A DNA stretch of 64,000 nucleotides, taken from NCBI GenBank assembly GCA_024330185.1, contig JANDLV010000004.1:1-64000 (forward strand), in the 5' to 3' direction. Positions 9,942-18,136 of the stretch are shown here, piece by piece. A program made the position numbers and the translations under genes. Below the pieces are notes generated by a model. It was not told where the DNA came from, ran no database searches, and saw nothing but the letters and a program-made list of their open reading frames with translations. The stretch is from Candidatus Siliceabacter maunaloa. Its GTDB lineage: Bacteria; Actinomycetota; Thermoleophilia; Solirubrobacterales; Solirubrobacteraceae. Positions within the stretch are counted from its first letter, which is position 1. Every line of letters starts with the position of its first letter.

Positions 9942-11083
9942 CCGTCCCGGCCTGGGCGCGGTGGCCCGACCCCGACCGTCCCGCCTGGACCCTCGGCGTG
10001 GAGGAGGAGGTCATGCTCCTGGACGCGGACACGCTCGCGCTGGCGCCCGCCATCGAGGAGGTGCTGGACGCGCTTCCCCAGCACCTGCGCGAGCGCGCCA
10101 CCTCTGAGACCCACGCCTCGGCCCTGGAGCTGGCCACGGGGGTGCACGCGACCGTGGACGGGGCGGCGACGGAGCTGACCCGCCTGCGCGGCGAGCTCGC
10201 GGCCGCCCTGGACGGCCTCGGGCTGCGCGCGGCGAGCGCCGGCACCCACCCGACCGCCATGTGGCAGGACGTCGCCGTCTCGCCCGCGCAGCGCCATCGC
10301 GAGGTCGAGGAGGCCATGCGCGCGCTGGCCCGCCGCGAGCCGACCTTCGCGCTGCACGTGCACGTCGGCGTGCCCACGCCCACCGCCGCGATCGGCGCGC
10401 TGAACCAGCTTCGCGCGCACCTGCCGCTCCTGCTCGCGCTGTCGGGCAACTCGCCGTTCTGGCAGGGCCGCGACACCGGCCTGGCCAGCGCCCGAACTCC
10501 GCTCTTCCAGGCCTTCCCCCGCGTGGGCATCCCCCGCGCCTTCGCCAGCTACGCCGACTGGGCCCACGCGGTCGACCTGCTCGTGCGCTGCGACGCTCTG
10601 CCCGATCACACCCACCTGTGGTGGGACGTGCGCCTCAACCCGGCACTGGGCACCGTGGAGGTGCGCGTGATGGACGCCCAGACCAGGATGGCCGACGCCG
10701 CGAGCCTCGTCGCGCTGGTGCAGTGCCTCGTGCGCCTGGAGGTCGTGGAGGGCTGGGCCTCGTGGCGCGTGCTGAGCGCCCGCGAGGTGCTGGAGGAGAA
10801 CCGCTTCCTGGCCGCCCGTGACGGGGTCCGCGCGGAGCTGCTCGACCTCGACCGCGACGGGCTGGTCCCCGTGCGGGAGCTGGCGGAGGAGCTGCTGGCC
10901 GCCTGCGCGCCCCACGCCCGGGCGCTGGGCTGCACCGACGAGCTCGAGCGCGTCCACGCCCTCCTCGACCTCCCGGGCGCGCAGCGCCAGCGCGACGCGG
11001 CCGGCCCGCAGGGCGACTTCGGCGGCCTCCTGGACTCCCTGGCCGACGCGTTCTGCGTGCGCGACGGCGCCGTCCGCGGTTAG
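9938..11083 (+). CDS. Carboxylate-amine ligase, GCS2/YbdK family
   Basis: A 381-residue member of the glutamate-cysteine ligase family 2 (YbdK type), a glutamine-synthetase-fold ATP-dependent carboxylate-amine ligase. Hallmarks are TLGVEEEVMLLD at the N-terminus, SETHASALELATGVH, SAGTHPTAMW, FALHVHVGVP, NSPFWQGRDTGLASAR, and WWDVRLNPALGTVEVRVMDAQT. The GTG start at 9938 overlaps the TGA of the ATP-grasp gene (GTGTGA), so the pair is coupled. Two different amide-forming folds next to a gamma-glutamyl-type hydrolase suggest a short pathway for a peptide-like metabolite. Weak dipeptide-forming activity is typical of the family, but the product cannot be read from sequence. Confidence 0.92.
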   Translation: MTVPAWARWPDPDRPAWTLGVEEEVMLLDADTLALAPAIEEVLDALPQHLRERATSETHASALELATGVHATVDGAATELTRLRGELAAALDGLGLRAASAGTHPTAMWQDVAVSPAQRHREVEEAMRALARREPTFALHVHVGVPTPTAAIGALNQLRAHLPLLLALSGNSPFWQGRDTGLASARTPLFQAFPRVGIPRAFASYADWAHAVDLLVRCDALPDHTHLWWDVRLNPALGTVEVRVMDAQTRMADAASLVALVQCLVRLEVVEGWASWRVLSAREVLEENRFLAARDGVRAELLDLDRDGLVPVRELAEELLAACAPHARALGCTDELERVHALLDLPGAQRQRDAAGPQGDFGGLLDSLADAFCVRDGAVRG

Positions 11084-11097
11084 GGTCCGCCGCCGCG

Positions 11098-11526
11098 ATG
11101 GCCCCGGCCGACTTCGTCCACCACGAGCGGGTGCGCTTCGGCGACCTGGACGCGATGCGTCACCTCAACAACGTGGTGTTCCTGCGCTACTTCGAGAGCG
11201 CCCGGATCGCCTTCATCCGCGAGCTCGTGCCCGAGCACGACCCGGCCGGGCCCGAGCGCGAGGGGGTCGGGTTCATCTTCGCCGAGTGCCACATCGTCTA
11301 CAGGTCGCCCGTGTACTTCGACGAGGAGATCGCCGTGCACTGCTCGATCGGGGAGGTGCGCCGCTCGGCCTTCCAGATCTGCTTCGCGATGCGCGTCCAG
11401 GGGCGGCTGGCCGCCGAGGGCCACGGCTGGCTGGTTGGCTACGACTACGCCGAGCAGCGCTCGGCGCGCCTGCCCGAGGCGCTGCGGGAGCGTCTGGAGG
11501 CGGCGGCGCCTTCGGGGGCTGAGTGA
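11098..11526 (+). CDS. Acyl-CoA thioesterase, 4-hydroxybenzoyl-CoA thioesterase family
   Basis: A 142-residue single hotdog-fold thioesterase. The family signature is clear in VRFGDLDAMRHLNNVVFLRYFESAR, with the catalytic Asp in DLDAMRHLNN, followed by YRSPVYFDEEIAVHC. It probably hydrolyses an acyl-CoA or acyl-carrier thioester in the cytoplasm. ATG at 11098 is 14 nt after the ligase stop; TAGGGT (11081-11086), which includes that stop codon, could serve as a -10 for a leaderless transcript. Whether it belongs to the amidoligase pathway or only follows it is open. Confidence 0.88.
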   Translation: MAPADFVHHERVRFGDLDAMRHLNNVVFLRYFESARIAFIRELVPEHDPAGPEREGVGFIFAECHIVYRSPVYFDEEIAVHCSIGEVRRSAFQICFAMRVQGRLAAEGHGWLVGYDYAEQRSARLPEALRERLEAAAPSGAE

Positions 11527-11825
11527 GGTCGATGCTCTGCGATGATCGACCTATGCAGTCGCATGCAGGGCGCCTGGAGGCCGTCGCCGTTCAAGCGCGC
11601 GCCGCCGAGGCGGGCGCGGCGATGACGCCGCCGTCAACGATGCGTGGCGACGCTACCGCCTCATCGGCGACGCTGCGCGTGACCCGGACGAACTGCTGGC
11701 CGAGGGGGATCGCCCTCAGTGCGTTCGCACTCGAGCTCGCGGGCGCCGCTGCACACGAGGAGTGACCGGCTTCGGCCGGATCCTCGAGGCGCTCGATGAC
11801 GCGGGGTCCGCATAGCGTCGACGCC
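11527..11825. other. Spacer without a convincing gene
   Basis: About 300 nt between the thioesterase stop and the convergent flavoprotein stop. An 80-codon plus-strand frame (11523-11765) has no family resemblance. Another frame around 11628-11715 reads like ordinary protein (DAWRRYRLIGDAARDPDELL) but has no start and quickly degenerates, so this may be the remnant of a small gene. Confidence 0.4.
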
Positions 11826-13181
11826 TCAACCGCCGATGCGCTTGGCCGTCTGGCGCGCTGCGATGAGCAGCGGGTCGTAGACGCCCGAGAACGGCGGCGC
11901 GTAGGAGAGGTCGACCAGCTCGAGGTCCTGGACGCGCATCCCCGTCCAGACCGCGACGGCGAGGACGTCGATGCGCTTGGCGGCGCCCTCCACGCCGACG
12001 ATCTGGCCGCCCAGCAGGCGCCCGTCCGCCGGGTCCGCCACAAGCTTGACGCTGATCGGCCCGGCCCCCGGGTAGTAGCCCGCGCGGGTCTTGGCGCTGA
12101 TGGACGCAGCCACGACCTCGATGCCCGCGCCGGCCGCCTCGGCCTCGGTCAGCCCCGTGCGCGCGACCTCGTAGCGGCAGATCTTGGACACCGCGGTGCC
12201 GATCACGCCGGGGAAGGCGTCGTCGCCGCCGGTGGCGTTGACGCCAGCGATGCGTCCCTGCTTGTTGGCGTGGGTCCCGAGCTGGATGTTGACCTGGCGG
12301 TCGAGCAGGCGGTGGTGGCTCTCCGCGCAGTCGCCGGCCGCGAAGACGCCGTCGGCGCCCCGGCAACGCTGGCGGTCGTCGACGGCCAGGGCGCCGCTCT
12401 CCCCCACCTCGAGCCCGGCCTCCTGCGCGACCCCGACCGCCGGGCGCACGCCCGTGGAGAGCACGACCTCGTCGGCGCGCAGCTCGCCCTCCGATGTGGC
12501 CACGGCGCGCACCGAGCCGTCGTCGTGGCGCAGCACCTCGTCGACCTGCGCCGACAGGAGCACCCGGATGCCCACTCCCTCCGCGGCGGTGCGCACGTGC
12601 TCGGCCATGTCGGGGTCCAGGGTCCCCATGACCTGCGGCGCCTGGTCGAGGAGGGTGACCTCGAGCCCGCGCTGCACGAGCGCCTCGGCCATCTCCAGCC
12701 CCAGGTAGCTCGCGCCCACGACCACCGCGCAACGCGCGTCCCCGTGGCGCAGGCGGGCGGCGAAGCGCTCGGCGGCGTCGACCGTGCGCACGGGCTCCAC
12801 GGCGTCGGCGCCGGGAACCGGCGGGGCGACGGCCTGCGCGCCGGTGGCCACCACGAGGCGGTCGAAGCCCTCGGTGCGCTGCGTCCGGGCCGCGAGGTCG
12901 CGCACGGTGACCGTGCGAGCGTCGAGGTCCAGGCCGACGGCCTCGGTGCGGATGGCCACGTCGATGCCCCGGGAGCGGAACTCCTCCGGAGTGCGGGCGA
13001 TCAGCCGGTCGCTGTCGTCGAACAGGCCGCCGAGGTAGTACGGGATGCCGCAGGCCGAGTACGAGGTGTAGGGCCCGCGCTCGAGCACGAGGACCTCGAG
13101 GTCGCGCTCGCGGCGGCGCGCCGCGGAGGCCGCGCTCATGCCCGCGGCGTCGCCCCCGATGACCAGCAGCCGCTCGCCCAT
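11826..13181 (-). CDS. FAD-dependent pyridine nucleotide-disulfide oxidoreductase, CoA-disulfide reductase/NADH oxidase family
   Basis: A 451-residue flavoprotein. The N-terminal FAD motif LLVIGGDAAGMSAA is followed by SYSACGIPYYLGG, in which the single redox Cys of the CoA-disulfide reductase/NADH oxidase/persulfide reductase branch is present. An NAD(P) motif VVVGASYLGLEMAEAL, a second FAD motif GVFAAGDC and a C-terminal dimerisation domain (YYPGAGPISVKL...LLGGQIVG) follow. ATG at 13181 is chosen because the FAD motif starts right after it and TACCGT lies 10 nt upstream; the frame runs open to 13325 without family similarity. It is divergent from fur across an inverted repeat, so metal or redox control is likely. 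Confidence 0.9.
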   Translation of the reverse strand: MGERLLVIGGDAAGMSAASAARRRERDLEVLVLERGPYTSYSACGIPYYLGGLFDDSDRLIARTPEEFRSRGIDVAIRTEAVGLDLDARTVTVRDLAARTQRTEGFDRLVVATGAQAVAPPVPGADAVEPVRTVDAAERFAARLRHGDARCAVVVGASYLGLEMAEALVQRGLEVTLLDQAPQVMGTLDPDMAEHVRTAAEGVGIRVLLSAQVDEVLRHDDGSVRAVATSEGELRADEVVLSTGVRPAVGVAQEAGLEVGESGALAVDDRQRCRGADGVFAAGDCAESHHRLLDRQVNIQLGTHANKQGRIAGVNATGGDDAFPGVIGTAVSKICRYEVARTGLTEAEAAGAGIEVVAASISAKTRAGYYPGAGPISVKLVADPADGRLLGGQIVGVEGAAKRIDVLAVAVWTGMRVQDLELVDLSYAPPFSGVYDPLLIAARQTAKRIGG

Positions 13182-13208
13182 GCGCCCTCGAACGGTAGCG
13201 GTGCGCCC

Positions 13209-13249
13209 AGTGTCGAGTTGTGAGTCACCAGGACGAACAAGTCGACACT
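13209..13249. promoter_or_regulatory. Inverted repeat in the divergent flavoprotein/fur promoter
   Basis: Two 13-nt arms, AGTGTCGAGTTGT (13209-13221) and ACAAGTCGACACT (13237-13249), are reverse complements with one mismatch and are 15 nt apart. They sit between the divergent starts at 13181 and 13285. The position fits an operator; the neighbouring Fur-family protein is the obvious candidate to bind it, but the sequence is not the classic A/T-rich Fur or Zur box. Confidence 0.6.
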
Positions 13250-13284
13250 CGATGGCGGCGCGCGGCTGGGCATAAGGTGTCGGC

Positions 13285-13722
13285 ATGGCCACGACCGCGA
13301 CCTGGACCGACCACGCCCTGCGCACGCTCGAGGACGCCGGCTACCGCTCCGGCGCGGCGCGCGCCCACGTGGTGCGCGCGCTGGGGCGTCAGGACTGCTG
13401 CCTCACCGCCCGCGAGCTGGCCGACCAGCTGCGCGACGGGGGCGACGAGGTGGGCATCGCGTCGATCTACCGGGCGCTGGAGGTCCTCGGGGAGCTGCGC
13501 TTGGTGCACCGCATGGACGCCGGCGAGGGCGTCGTGCGCTACGAGCCCGCCATGCCCTCGGGCGAGCACCACCACCACATCGTCTGCGACCACTGCGGTC
13601 AGGTCGCCGCCTACGAGGACGAGCGCCTCGAGCAGGCCATCGACGCCCTGGCCGACCGCCTCGCCTGGTCGGTCGACCGCCACGACGTGGTCTTGCGAGG
13701 AACCTGCCCCGCGTGCGCGTAA
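13285..13722 (+). CDS. Fur family transcriptional regulator
   Basis: A 145-residue ferric-uptake-family repressor. The winged-helix half contains LTARELADQLRDGGDEVGIASIYRALEVL, and the metal-binding half contains the His-rich GEHHHHIVCDHCGQVAAYED plus a second Cys pair in GTCPACA at the end, giving the structural zinc site CxxC...CxxC. Both features are diagnostic of Fur/Zur/PerR, but the metal cannot be assigned. The ATG at 13285 is preceded by TAAGGT (13273-13278), 6 nt upstream, suggesting a leaderless mRNA. It probably regulates itself and the divergent flavoprotein through the inverted repeat between them. Confidence 0.93.
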   Translation: MATTATWTDHALRTLEDAGYRSGAARAHVVRALGRQDCCLTARELADQLRDGGDEVGIASIYRALEVLGELRLVHRMDAGEGVVRYEPAMPSGEHHHHIVCDHCGQVAAYEDERLEQAIDALADRLAWSVDRHDVVLRGTCPACA

Positions 13723-13765
13723 GCGGCTGACGCCAAGGCGACACCGCGAGGTCGTGCCGGCCGAC

Positions 13766-14338
13766 CTACGAGTCTCCTGTGTGGCTCACCCGGGCAAGGC
13801 GAAGGTCGATCTCCCGTTCGACGTAGGTCCATTCCTCGGTAGCTCGCAGCCGCTGAACGAGTTCCTCGAAGACAACCGCGTGCTCGGGCACGAACTCGAA
13901 CCAGGTCAGGAAGTCGAAGGGCTCTCCAAGGTCGCGGCCGTGAAGCAGACGCCGCGCGACCGCCGGAAGGTACTCCAGGCCGATGGCGACGTGGTGCGAG
14001 GTCTCCTCGAAGATGCGTCGGCGTTCATCCTGGGCAAGATCCCACCACGCCTGCGACTTCCTGATCGGAATCAGCGCCGCACGCCTCGATCCTGCCCGTC
14101 CGGGTGGTTCCTGGCGGGAGGCCAGCTCGCTGTGCTCGACACGGTTGACATACCGCTCGTTGCTCGTGACCCCGCGCAAGACCCAGACCGCATCTCGCGG
14201 CGGGTGCACAGCCCCGGATCCGTCGAGAACCTCGAGGTGCGACACGGGAGCCAGTGGCTCGCCCAAGACCACCTCCAGGCGCTCGATGCTCCACGTGCCC
14301 GCCTCGGCGCCCACGAACGCAACGCTCAGCGGCCGCAT
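13766..14338 (-). CDS. Chlorite dismutase family protein
   Basis: A 190-residue protein whose C-terminal half follows the chlorite dismutase/HemQ superfamily pattern: PIRKSQAWWDLAQDERRRIFEE, then a His pair (ETSHHVAIGLEYLP), then FDFLTWFEFVPEHAVVFEELV and LRATEEWTYVEREI. The canonical HemQ is a heme-synthesis coproheme decarboxylase of about 230-250 residues; this copy is shorter and lacks heme-pathway neighbours. The distal Arg of true chlorite dismutases was not located. A heme or coproheme enzyme is possible, but a short divergent paralogue with unknown activity is the safest call. It converges on the fur gene. Confidence 0.7.
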   Translation of the reverse strand: MRPLSVAFVGAEAGTWSIERLEVVLGEPLAPVSHLEVLDGSGAVHPPRDAVWVLRGVTSNERYVNRVEHSELASRQEPPGRAGSRRAALIPIRKSQAWWDLAQDERRRIFEETSHHVAIGLEYLPAVARRLLHGRDLGEPFDFLTWFEFVPEHAVVFEELVQRLRATEEWTYVEREIDLRLARVSHTGDS

Positions 14339-14390
14339 CGAGCGACCTTAGCGATCATCGGTCAAACCCGGCAGCGGATGGGTAGGGGCG

Positions 14391-15083
14391 ATGGGTGTGA
14401 GCAGGACCGACAGGACTGAGCGTGAGGACATCGTCGAGGTAGGGAGCGACGCCGATGACGGCGGGCGCTTCGCGGTTCCGCGCGGGCTGCTGGACCGCCT
14501 GCGCGCCGATCCCGGGCGCGCGCCCGAGCACCTCGCGCTGGCCGCCGCCGATGTCCACGGGCCCGCGGCGCAGCGCTGGGCGAGCTCCCACTCCGGCGAG
14601 CAGCCCGACGAGCTGGCCGCCATGGCCAAGCGCCGCCATGCCGCCCTGAGCCGCTACGGCGGCGCGATCACCGGCCTGGGCGGGTGGATCACCATCCTCC
14701 CCGACCTCGCTGCCCTGGCCTGGGTGCAGTCGCGCATGGTCTTCTTCGTCGCCGCCGCCCACGGCCACGACCCCACCGACCCCATGCGCCCCGCCGAGCT
14801 GCTGGTGCTCCAGGAGCTCTACGACGACCCGCGCGACGCGCGGGAGGCACTGGACGGCACCGGGAGGAGGGTGGCCACCGCGCTGGTCACCCGTCGCCTG
14901 ACCGGCCGGCGCGGGAAGGACCGCGCCGCGATGCGTCGGATGACCCAGATGGCCGGCAAGCGCTTCGGCACGCGTCTGGGCGGGCGCATGATCCCGGGGT
15001 TCGCCGCGATCTTCAACGCCGTGGTCAACGAGCGCGACACCCGCGCCCTGGCCGACCGGGCGACCGACTTCTACCGTCCCTGA
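14391..15083 (+). CDS. EcsC family protein
   Basis: A 230-residue EcsC-family protein. The recognisable block is a hydrophobic, membrane-associating segment GGAITGLGGWITILPDLAALAWVQSRMVFF (about residues 90-120), followed by charged helices and a glycine-rich segment FGTRLGGRMIPGFAAIFNAVVNERDTRALADRA near the end. The Bacillus relative is linked to the Ecs transporter and protein secretion, but the molecular function of the family is poorly defined. The ATG at 14391 has TAGGGG closely upstream; an in-frame GTG lies at 14397. It stands alone between a convergently oriented gene pair boundary and the OB/HD gene. Confidence 0.82.
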   Translation: MGVSRTDRTEREDIVEVGSDADDGGRFAVPRGLLDRLRADPGRAPEHLALAAADVHGPAAQRWASSHSGEQPDELAAMAKRRHAALSRYGGAITGLGGWITILPDLAALAWVQSRMVFFVAAAHGHDPTDPMRPAELLVLQELYDDPRDAREALDGTGRRVATALVTRRLTGRRGKDRAAMRRMTQMAGKRFGTRLGGRMIPGFAAIFNAVVNERDTRALADRATDFYRP

Positions 15084-15153
15084 GCGGGGCCGCCGTAGCA
15101 GGTCGCGCGTCAGCACGGGGGAGCCGTCCGCGACCCCGCCTACTGTGTGCGCC

Positions 15154-16146
15154 GTGCTCCTGCGAGACCTCATCGACGGCAGCGACGTCGACCTCGTGCT
15201 CGTCGTGCGCGAGGCCGAGTGCCGCGCCCGGCGCGACGGCGCGGAGTACCTCAAGGTGGTCGTCGGCGACCGGACGGGGCAGGTCGCGGCCGTCGCCTGG
15301 GACGGGGTGCAGGCGGCGCGGGCGGTCTGCGCGCCCGGCGCGATCGTGCGTGTGGCCGGGCGCTACAGCGTCCACCAGCGCTACGGCGCGCAGATCGTCA
15401 TCCGTGCGATCGGGGGCCCCGAGCCGGGCTCCTACGAGGAGGCCGACCTGCGCGACGGCCCGCCGCGCAGCGCGGCGCAGATGGAGGCCGACCTGCGCGA
15501 GCTGGTGGCCACGGTGCGCCGTGCGCACCTGCGCGCGCTGCTGGACCGCCTGCTTGGTCCGGACACCGCGTGCTGGGAGCGCTACCGCGACCACCCCGCC
15601 GCCAAGCGCTTCCACCAGGCCTACCGCCACGGGCTGCTGGAGCACTCGCTCTCGGTGGCCCAGGGGGTCAACGCCGTCAGCGCCACGTTCCCGGGCATCG
15701 ATCGCGAGGTCGCGGTGACCGGAGCGCTGCTGCACGACATCGGCAAGCTCGAGGCCTACACGGGCGAGGCGCAGGGCATCGACCTCACCGACGCCGGGCG
15801 CCTGGAGGGTGAGATCCCACTCGGCTACGCGCGCGTACGCCGCGAGATCGAGGCCGTCGACGGCTTCCCGCCCGACCTGGCCCAGGCCGTCCTGCACATC
15901 ATCCTCAGCCACCACGGCACGCTGGAGCACGGCAGCCCTGTGGTGCCGTGCACGCGCGAGGCGACGCTCGTGCACTTCATGGACAACCTGGGCGGGCGCC
16001 TGGGCTCCTTCGATCGCCTCGAGAAGGCCCTGGGCCAGGGCGAGCGCTGGTCGGGCTTCGACCGCGCGCTCAACGGCACGGCGTTCTTCGGGGCGGTGGA
16101 CGCCGGGGCCGACCAGCCGGCCGAGGCACCAGCGCGGGCGGCCTAA
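15154..16146 (+). CDS. OB-fold/HD-domain 3'-5' exoribonuclease, YhaM-like
   Basis: A 330-residue protein with an N-terminal OB-fold (VVREAECRARRDGAEYLKVVVGDRTGQVAAVAWDG) and a C-terminal HD hydrolase domain (HGLLEHSLSVAQG; LLHDIGKLEAYTG with the HD pair; ILSHHGTLEHGSPVVP; VHFMDNLGG). This order is diagnostic of the YhaM 3'-5' exonuclease family, which trims RNA or single-stranded DNA using a divalent metal. The GTG at 15154 is preferred to the GTG at 15145 because the family begins L-L-R-D-L here and TACTGT (15141-15146) lies 7 nt before it. It is transcribed alone into the island that follows. Confidence 0.87.
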   Translation: MLLRDLIDGSDVDLVLVVREAECRARRDGAEYLKVVVGDRTGQVAAVAWDGVQAARAVCAPGAIVRVAGRYSVHQRYGAQIVIRAIGGPEPGSYEEADLRDGPPRSAAQMEADLRELVATVRRAHLRALLDRLLGPDTACWERYRDHPAAKRFHQAYRHGLLEHSLSVAQGVNAVSATFPGIDREVAVTGALLHDIGKLEAYTGEAQGIDLTDAGRLEGEIPLGYARVRREIEAVDGFPPDLAQAVLHIILSHHGTLEHGSPVVPCTREATLVHFMDNLGGRLGSFDRLEKALGQGERWSGFDRALNGTAFFGAVDAGADQPAEAPARAA

Positions 16147-16377
16147 AGGCCGCGGACGCCTCAGCCGCTCGCAGCTTGTCGCGCGCGCGAGGTTTCGGCG
16201 GGCAGCGTCGTAGGGGGCTCGGGGCCGAGGCACATCAGCACCCGCAACGACCGAGAAGAACCTGCTCAGACGCCCAAACACCAAACACGCCATCAGCACG
16301 CCGCCGACCTACATCGATGCCAGGAGCCCCGGTTTTCAATCGTTGCAGAGCTTCATCCTGGGACCGAGGATGAGGGT
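16147..16377. other. Left boundary of the accessory island, no gene seen
   Basis: The base composition drops after about 16230 and stays lower until about 17580. A 66-codon minus-strand frame (16235-16435) was judged not to be a gene. No attachment site or tRNA was recognised. Confidence 0.4.
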
Positions 16378-17481
16378 GTGACCCACTATCACCATTCATC
16401 GTTGAAGTGCAAACTGCCGGGAGCGGCTGAGCCACGTGGAGCTGAGCGCACTCCGACCGAACCAGATCCGGTGTTGCTCACAGCAGACGAGCTACACGTG
16501 ATCGCTTCGCCACGGCGCCGATGGATTCCCGTGACGCTGGCGTGTGTTGTGTTCTTGCCCTTTGCATGGGTGTTATTCGGGGGACTTTGCATCGTCTGGG
16601 GCATCTACGTCGCGTCAATTCGAGCACGGCGTTCATACACCGGGTTCGGCAAGTCGAGCGCACTGGGAGTGGAGGCGGTCGCGGCGGTCGTTGCCATTCC
16701 GCTCAGCGGCTTGGTCGCGACTGTGGGGACGAGCCTCGCCTTCTACGAGATGTCGCGGGCAGGTGCCGAGGGTTGGAACGATGGGTGGGACACGCTTGCC
16801 AATACGGTTGCTGTCGCCCTAGGCATCATCTTCGGGGTGGTCCGGCTTATCGCTCGACACCAGAGCGGCGCGGACCCTCTTCCCTTCGAGCCGAACGTCG
16901 ATCCGCACCTTGGGATCGATGCGCTCCGGCGGTCGCGAACCCGACGCTCTGGCAGCCTTCTGCATGGGCAGTGGCGCTTTGCGTCGGACCGGGTCAACGA
17001 GACGGTGCAGACGGGCGCATACGCAATCCAACCGACGCTTCGGGAGGCGGTCGCAAGCGTCGTGGGCGGCGTGCACGACCGTAAGCAGCTCTTGGCCCTC
17101 CTGGTGGCGGCGATTCTATGGGTGATTGTCACCGTAGCGCTCGGAGGCAACTGGTGGGTGGCGGTCGCCTACTGTTCGGCTTCGCTTGTGTCAGTCATCG
17201 TGGCTGGGGGAGTCGGCGGATTAGTCGCGTACTACGACCGCCTTCGTTGGGCCAGACGAGAGTCCGCACTACGAGAGAAGCTGCGTGTCCACGGGCGGGC
17301 AGATGACGAGCCGGTACTCGTCACTGACTTACAGCAGAAGGTCGACGTGCTAACTGACGAGGTACGCGCATTGCGCATTCTCGTGGAGAAGCAAGTAGGC
17401 CCGAGGTCCCCGCGAGGTTGGCTCCTAATCGCGTTGCGGAGGTCTGCAATGAGAGCACTTGGGAGGCACGGCCGGCCGTGA
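16378..17481 (+). CDS. Membrane protein of unknown function
   Basis: I do not recognise this 367-residue protein. It has about five hydrophobic segments (about residues 50-78, 95-122, 138-158, 240-258 and 263-287), cytoplasmic basic loops, and a C-terminal coiled-coil-like helix (DLQQKVDVLTDEVRALRILVEK). Codon use and local GC are visibly lower than in the genes on either side, which supports recent acquisition. GTG at 16378 is the first start in the open frame; a later start near residue 34 is possible. There is no obvious operon partner. Integrase and transposase remnants lie just downstream. Confidence 0.72.
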   Translation: MTHYHHSSLKCKLPGAAEPRGAERTPTEPDPVLLTADELHVIASPRRRWIPVTLACVVFLPFAWVLFGGLCIVWGIYVASIRARRSYTGFGKSSALGVEAVAAVVAIPLSGLVATVGTSLAFYEMSRAGAEGWNDGWDTLANTVAVALGIIFGVVRLIARHQSGADPLPFEPNVDPHLGIDALRRSRTRRSGSLLHGQWRFASDRVNETVQTGAYAIQPTLREAVASVVGGVHDRKQLLALLVAAILWVIVTVALGGNWWVAVAYCSASLVSVIVAGGVGGLVAYYDRLRWARRESALREKLRVHGRADDEPVLVTDLQQKVDVLTDEVRALRILVEKQVGPRSPRGWLLIALRRSAMRALGRHGRP

Positions 17482-17559
17482 CCACTGTGGACGGACCACG
17501 TTGGAGTGGCCCCCTGAGTTGGGCCCGACCCGTAGGAGAGTCCTACCCGCCTAGACGGC
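17482..17559. other. Spacer between membrane protein and integrase remnant
   Basis: No gene or clear terminator was seen in this short stretch. Confidence 0.35.
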
Positions 17560-17712
17560 TTGCCGGCTCCCGCGGGGGATCGTTCTCCGGCCACGGTGAG
17601 GTCCTACCGGCAAGTCGTCGAGCACTTCCTTCTGGCTGTAGGCGAGAGGGTGGGTCTGGAGGCGGTGTCGACTCTGATCGAGTACGTCGAGCACTGGGGA
17701 CGCCCGGGAGAC
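17560..17712 (+). pseudogene. Tyrosine recombinase/integrase fragment (core-binding domain only)
   Basis: About 50 codons resemble the N-terminal SAM-like core-binding domain of phage-type integrases: SPATVRSYRQVVEHFLLAVG, then ERVGLEAVSTLIEYVEHWG. The catalytic domain with the R...HxxR...Y residues is absent, and the frame degenerates into low-complexity sequence after about 17715. It fits a truncated integrase left in the island. The assignment rests on a short segment. Confidence 0.4.
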
Positions 17713-17886
17713 AAGGGCCGCGCCCAGCGCGACCCCGATACCCCCGTGCGTTCGCGCCGGGCGTCGCCTTGGTTGCCGCCGCTCCCTTCGAGCTCGAGCA
17801 CGAGCCAGGGGTCGGCGCGCTGCTCTGCCACGACGTAGGAAGGGGCTATCCCCGGCCCGCTTAGTGGCCCGCACGGTGCCTGATCG
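17713..17886. other. Gene-poor sequence after the integrase fragment
   Basis: Frames in both directions are open but have no recognisable family pattern. This is probably decayed mobile-element DNA. Confidence 0.35.
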
Positions 17887-18105
17887 TCAATCGGCTGGAG
17901 TCTGGCGCCCGCTCAAGTGTCCGGCGACCGCCGGACCGTCGTCGAGCGCGGATCTGTAAGCAGCGAAGGCGCTCGCGGCGACCGCGACGGCCGGTCCGAC
18001 CAGGTAGATGGCTGTCACGTCGAGCGCGGCAACACTACGGCGCACACTCCGAACCCGAACACAAAGGTCGCGACGGCGAGCAGCGTGGCCTTGCGGCTTC
18101 GTCAT
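17887..18105 (-). pseudogene. Small two-helix membrane protein, apparently frameshifted
   Basis: The minus-strand frame from ATG 18105 to TGA 17887 (72 codons) ends in a good membrane helix, VTAIYLVGPAVAVAASAFAAY. Its first half is basic and non-membrane in this frame, but the overlapping frame reads ATLLAVATFVFGFGVCAVVLP, a clear transmembrane helix that stops in a TGA. Joining the two by frameshifts near the start and near 18030 would give a normal protein with two membrane helices. It is therefore probably a decayed gene; a sequencing indel is possible. Confidence 0.45.
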
Positions 18106-18136
18106 CCGTGAATCCTGATGGGAAATGCGCCTGGGT

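Noticed and set aside
11523-11765. 80-codon plus-strand frame after the thioesterase
   Set aside because: No recognisable family, weak start context; noted only as a spacer with a possible remnant.
16235-16435. 66-codon minus-strand frame
   Set aside because: Overlaps the start of the membrane protein gene and has no family pattern or ribosome site.
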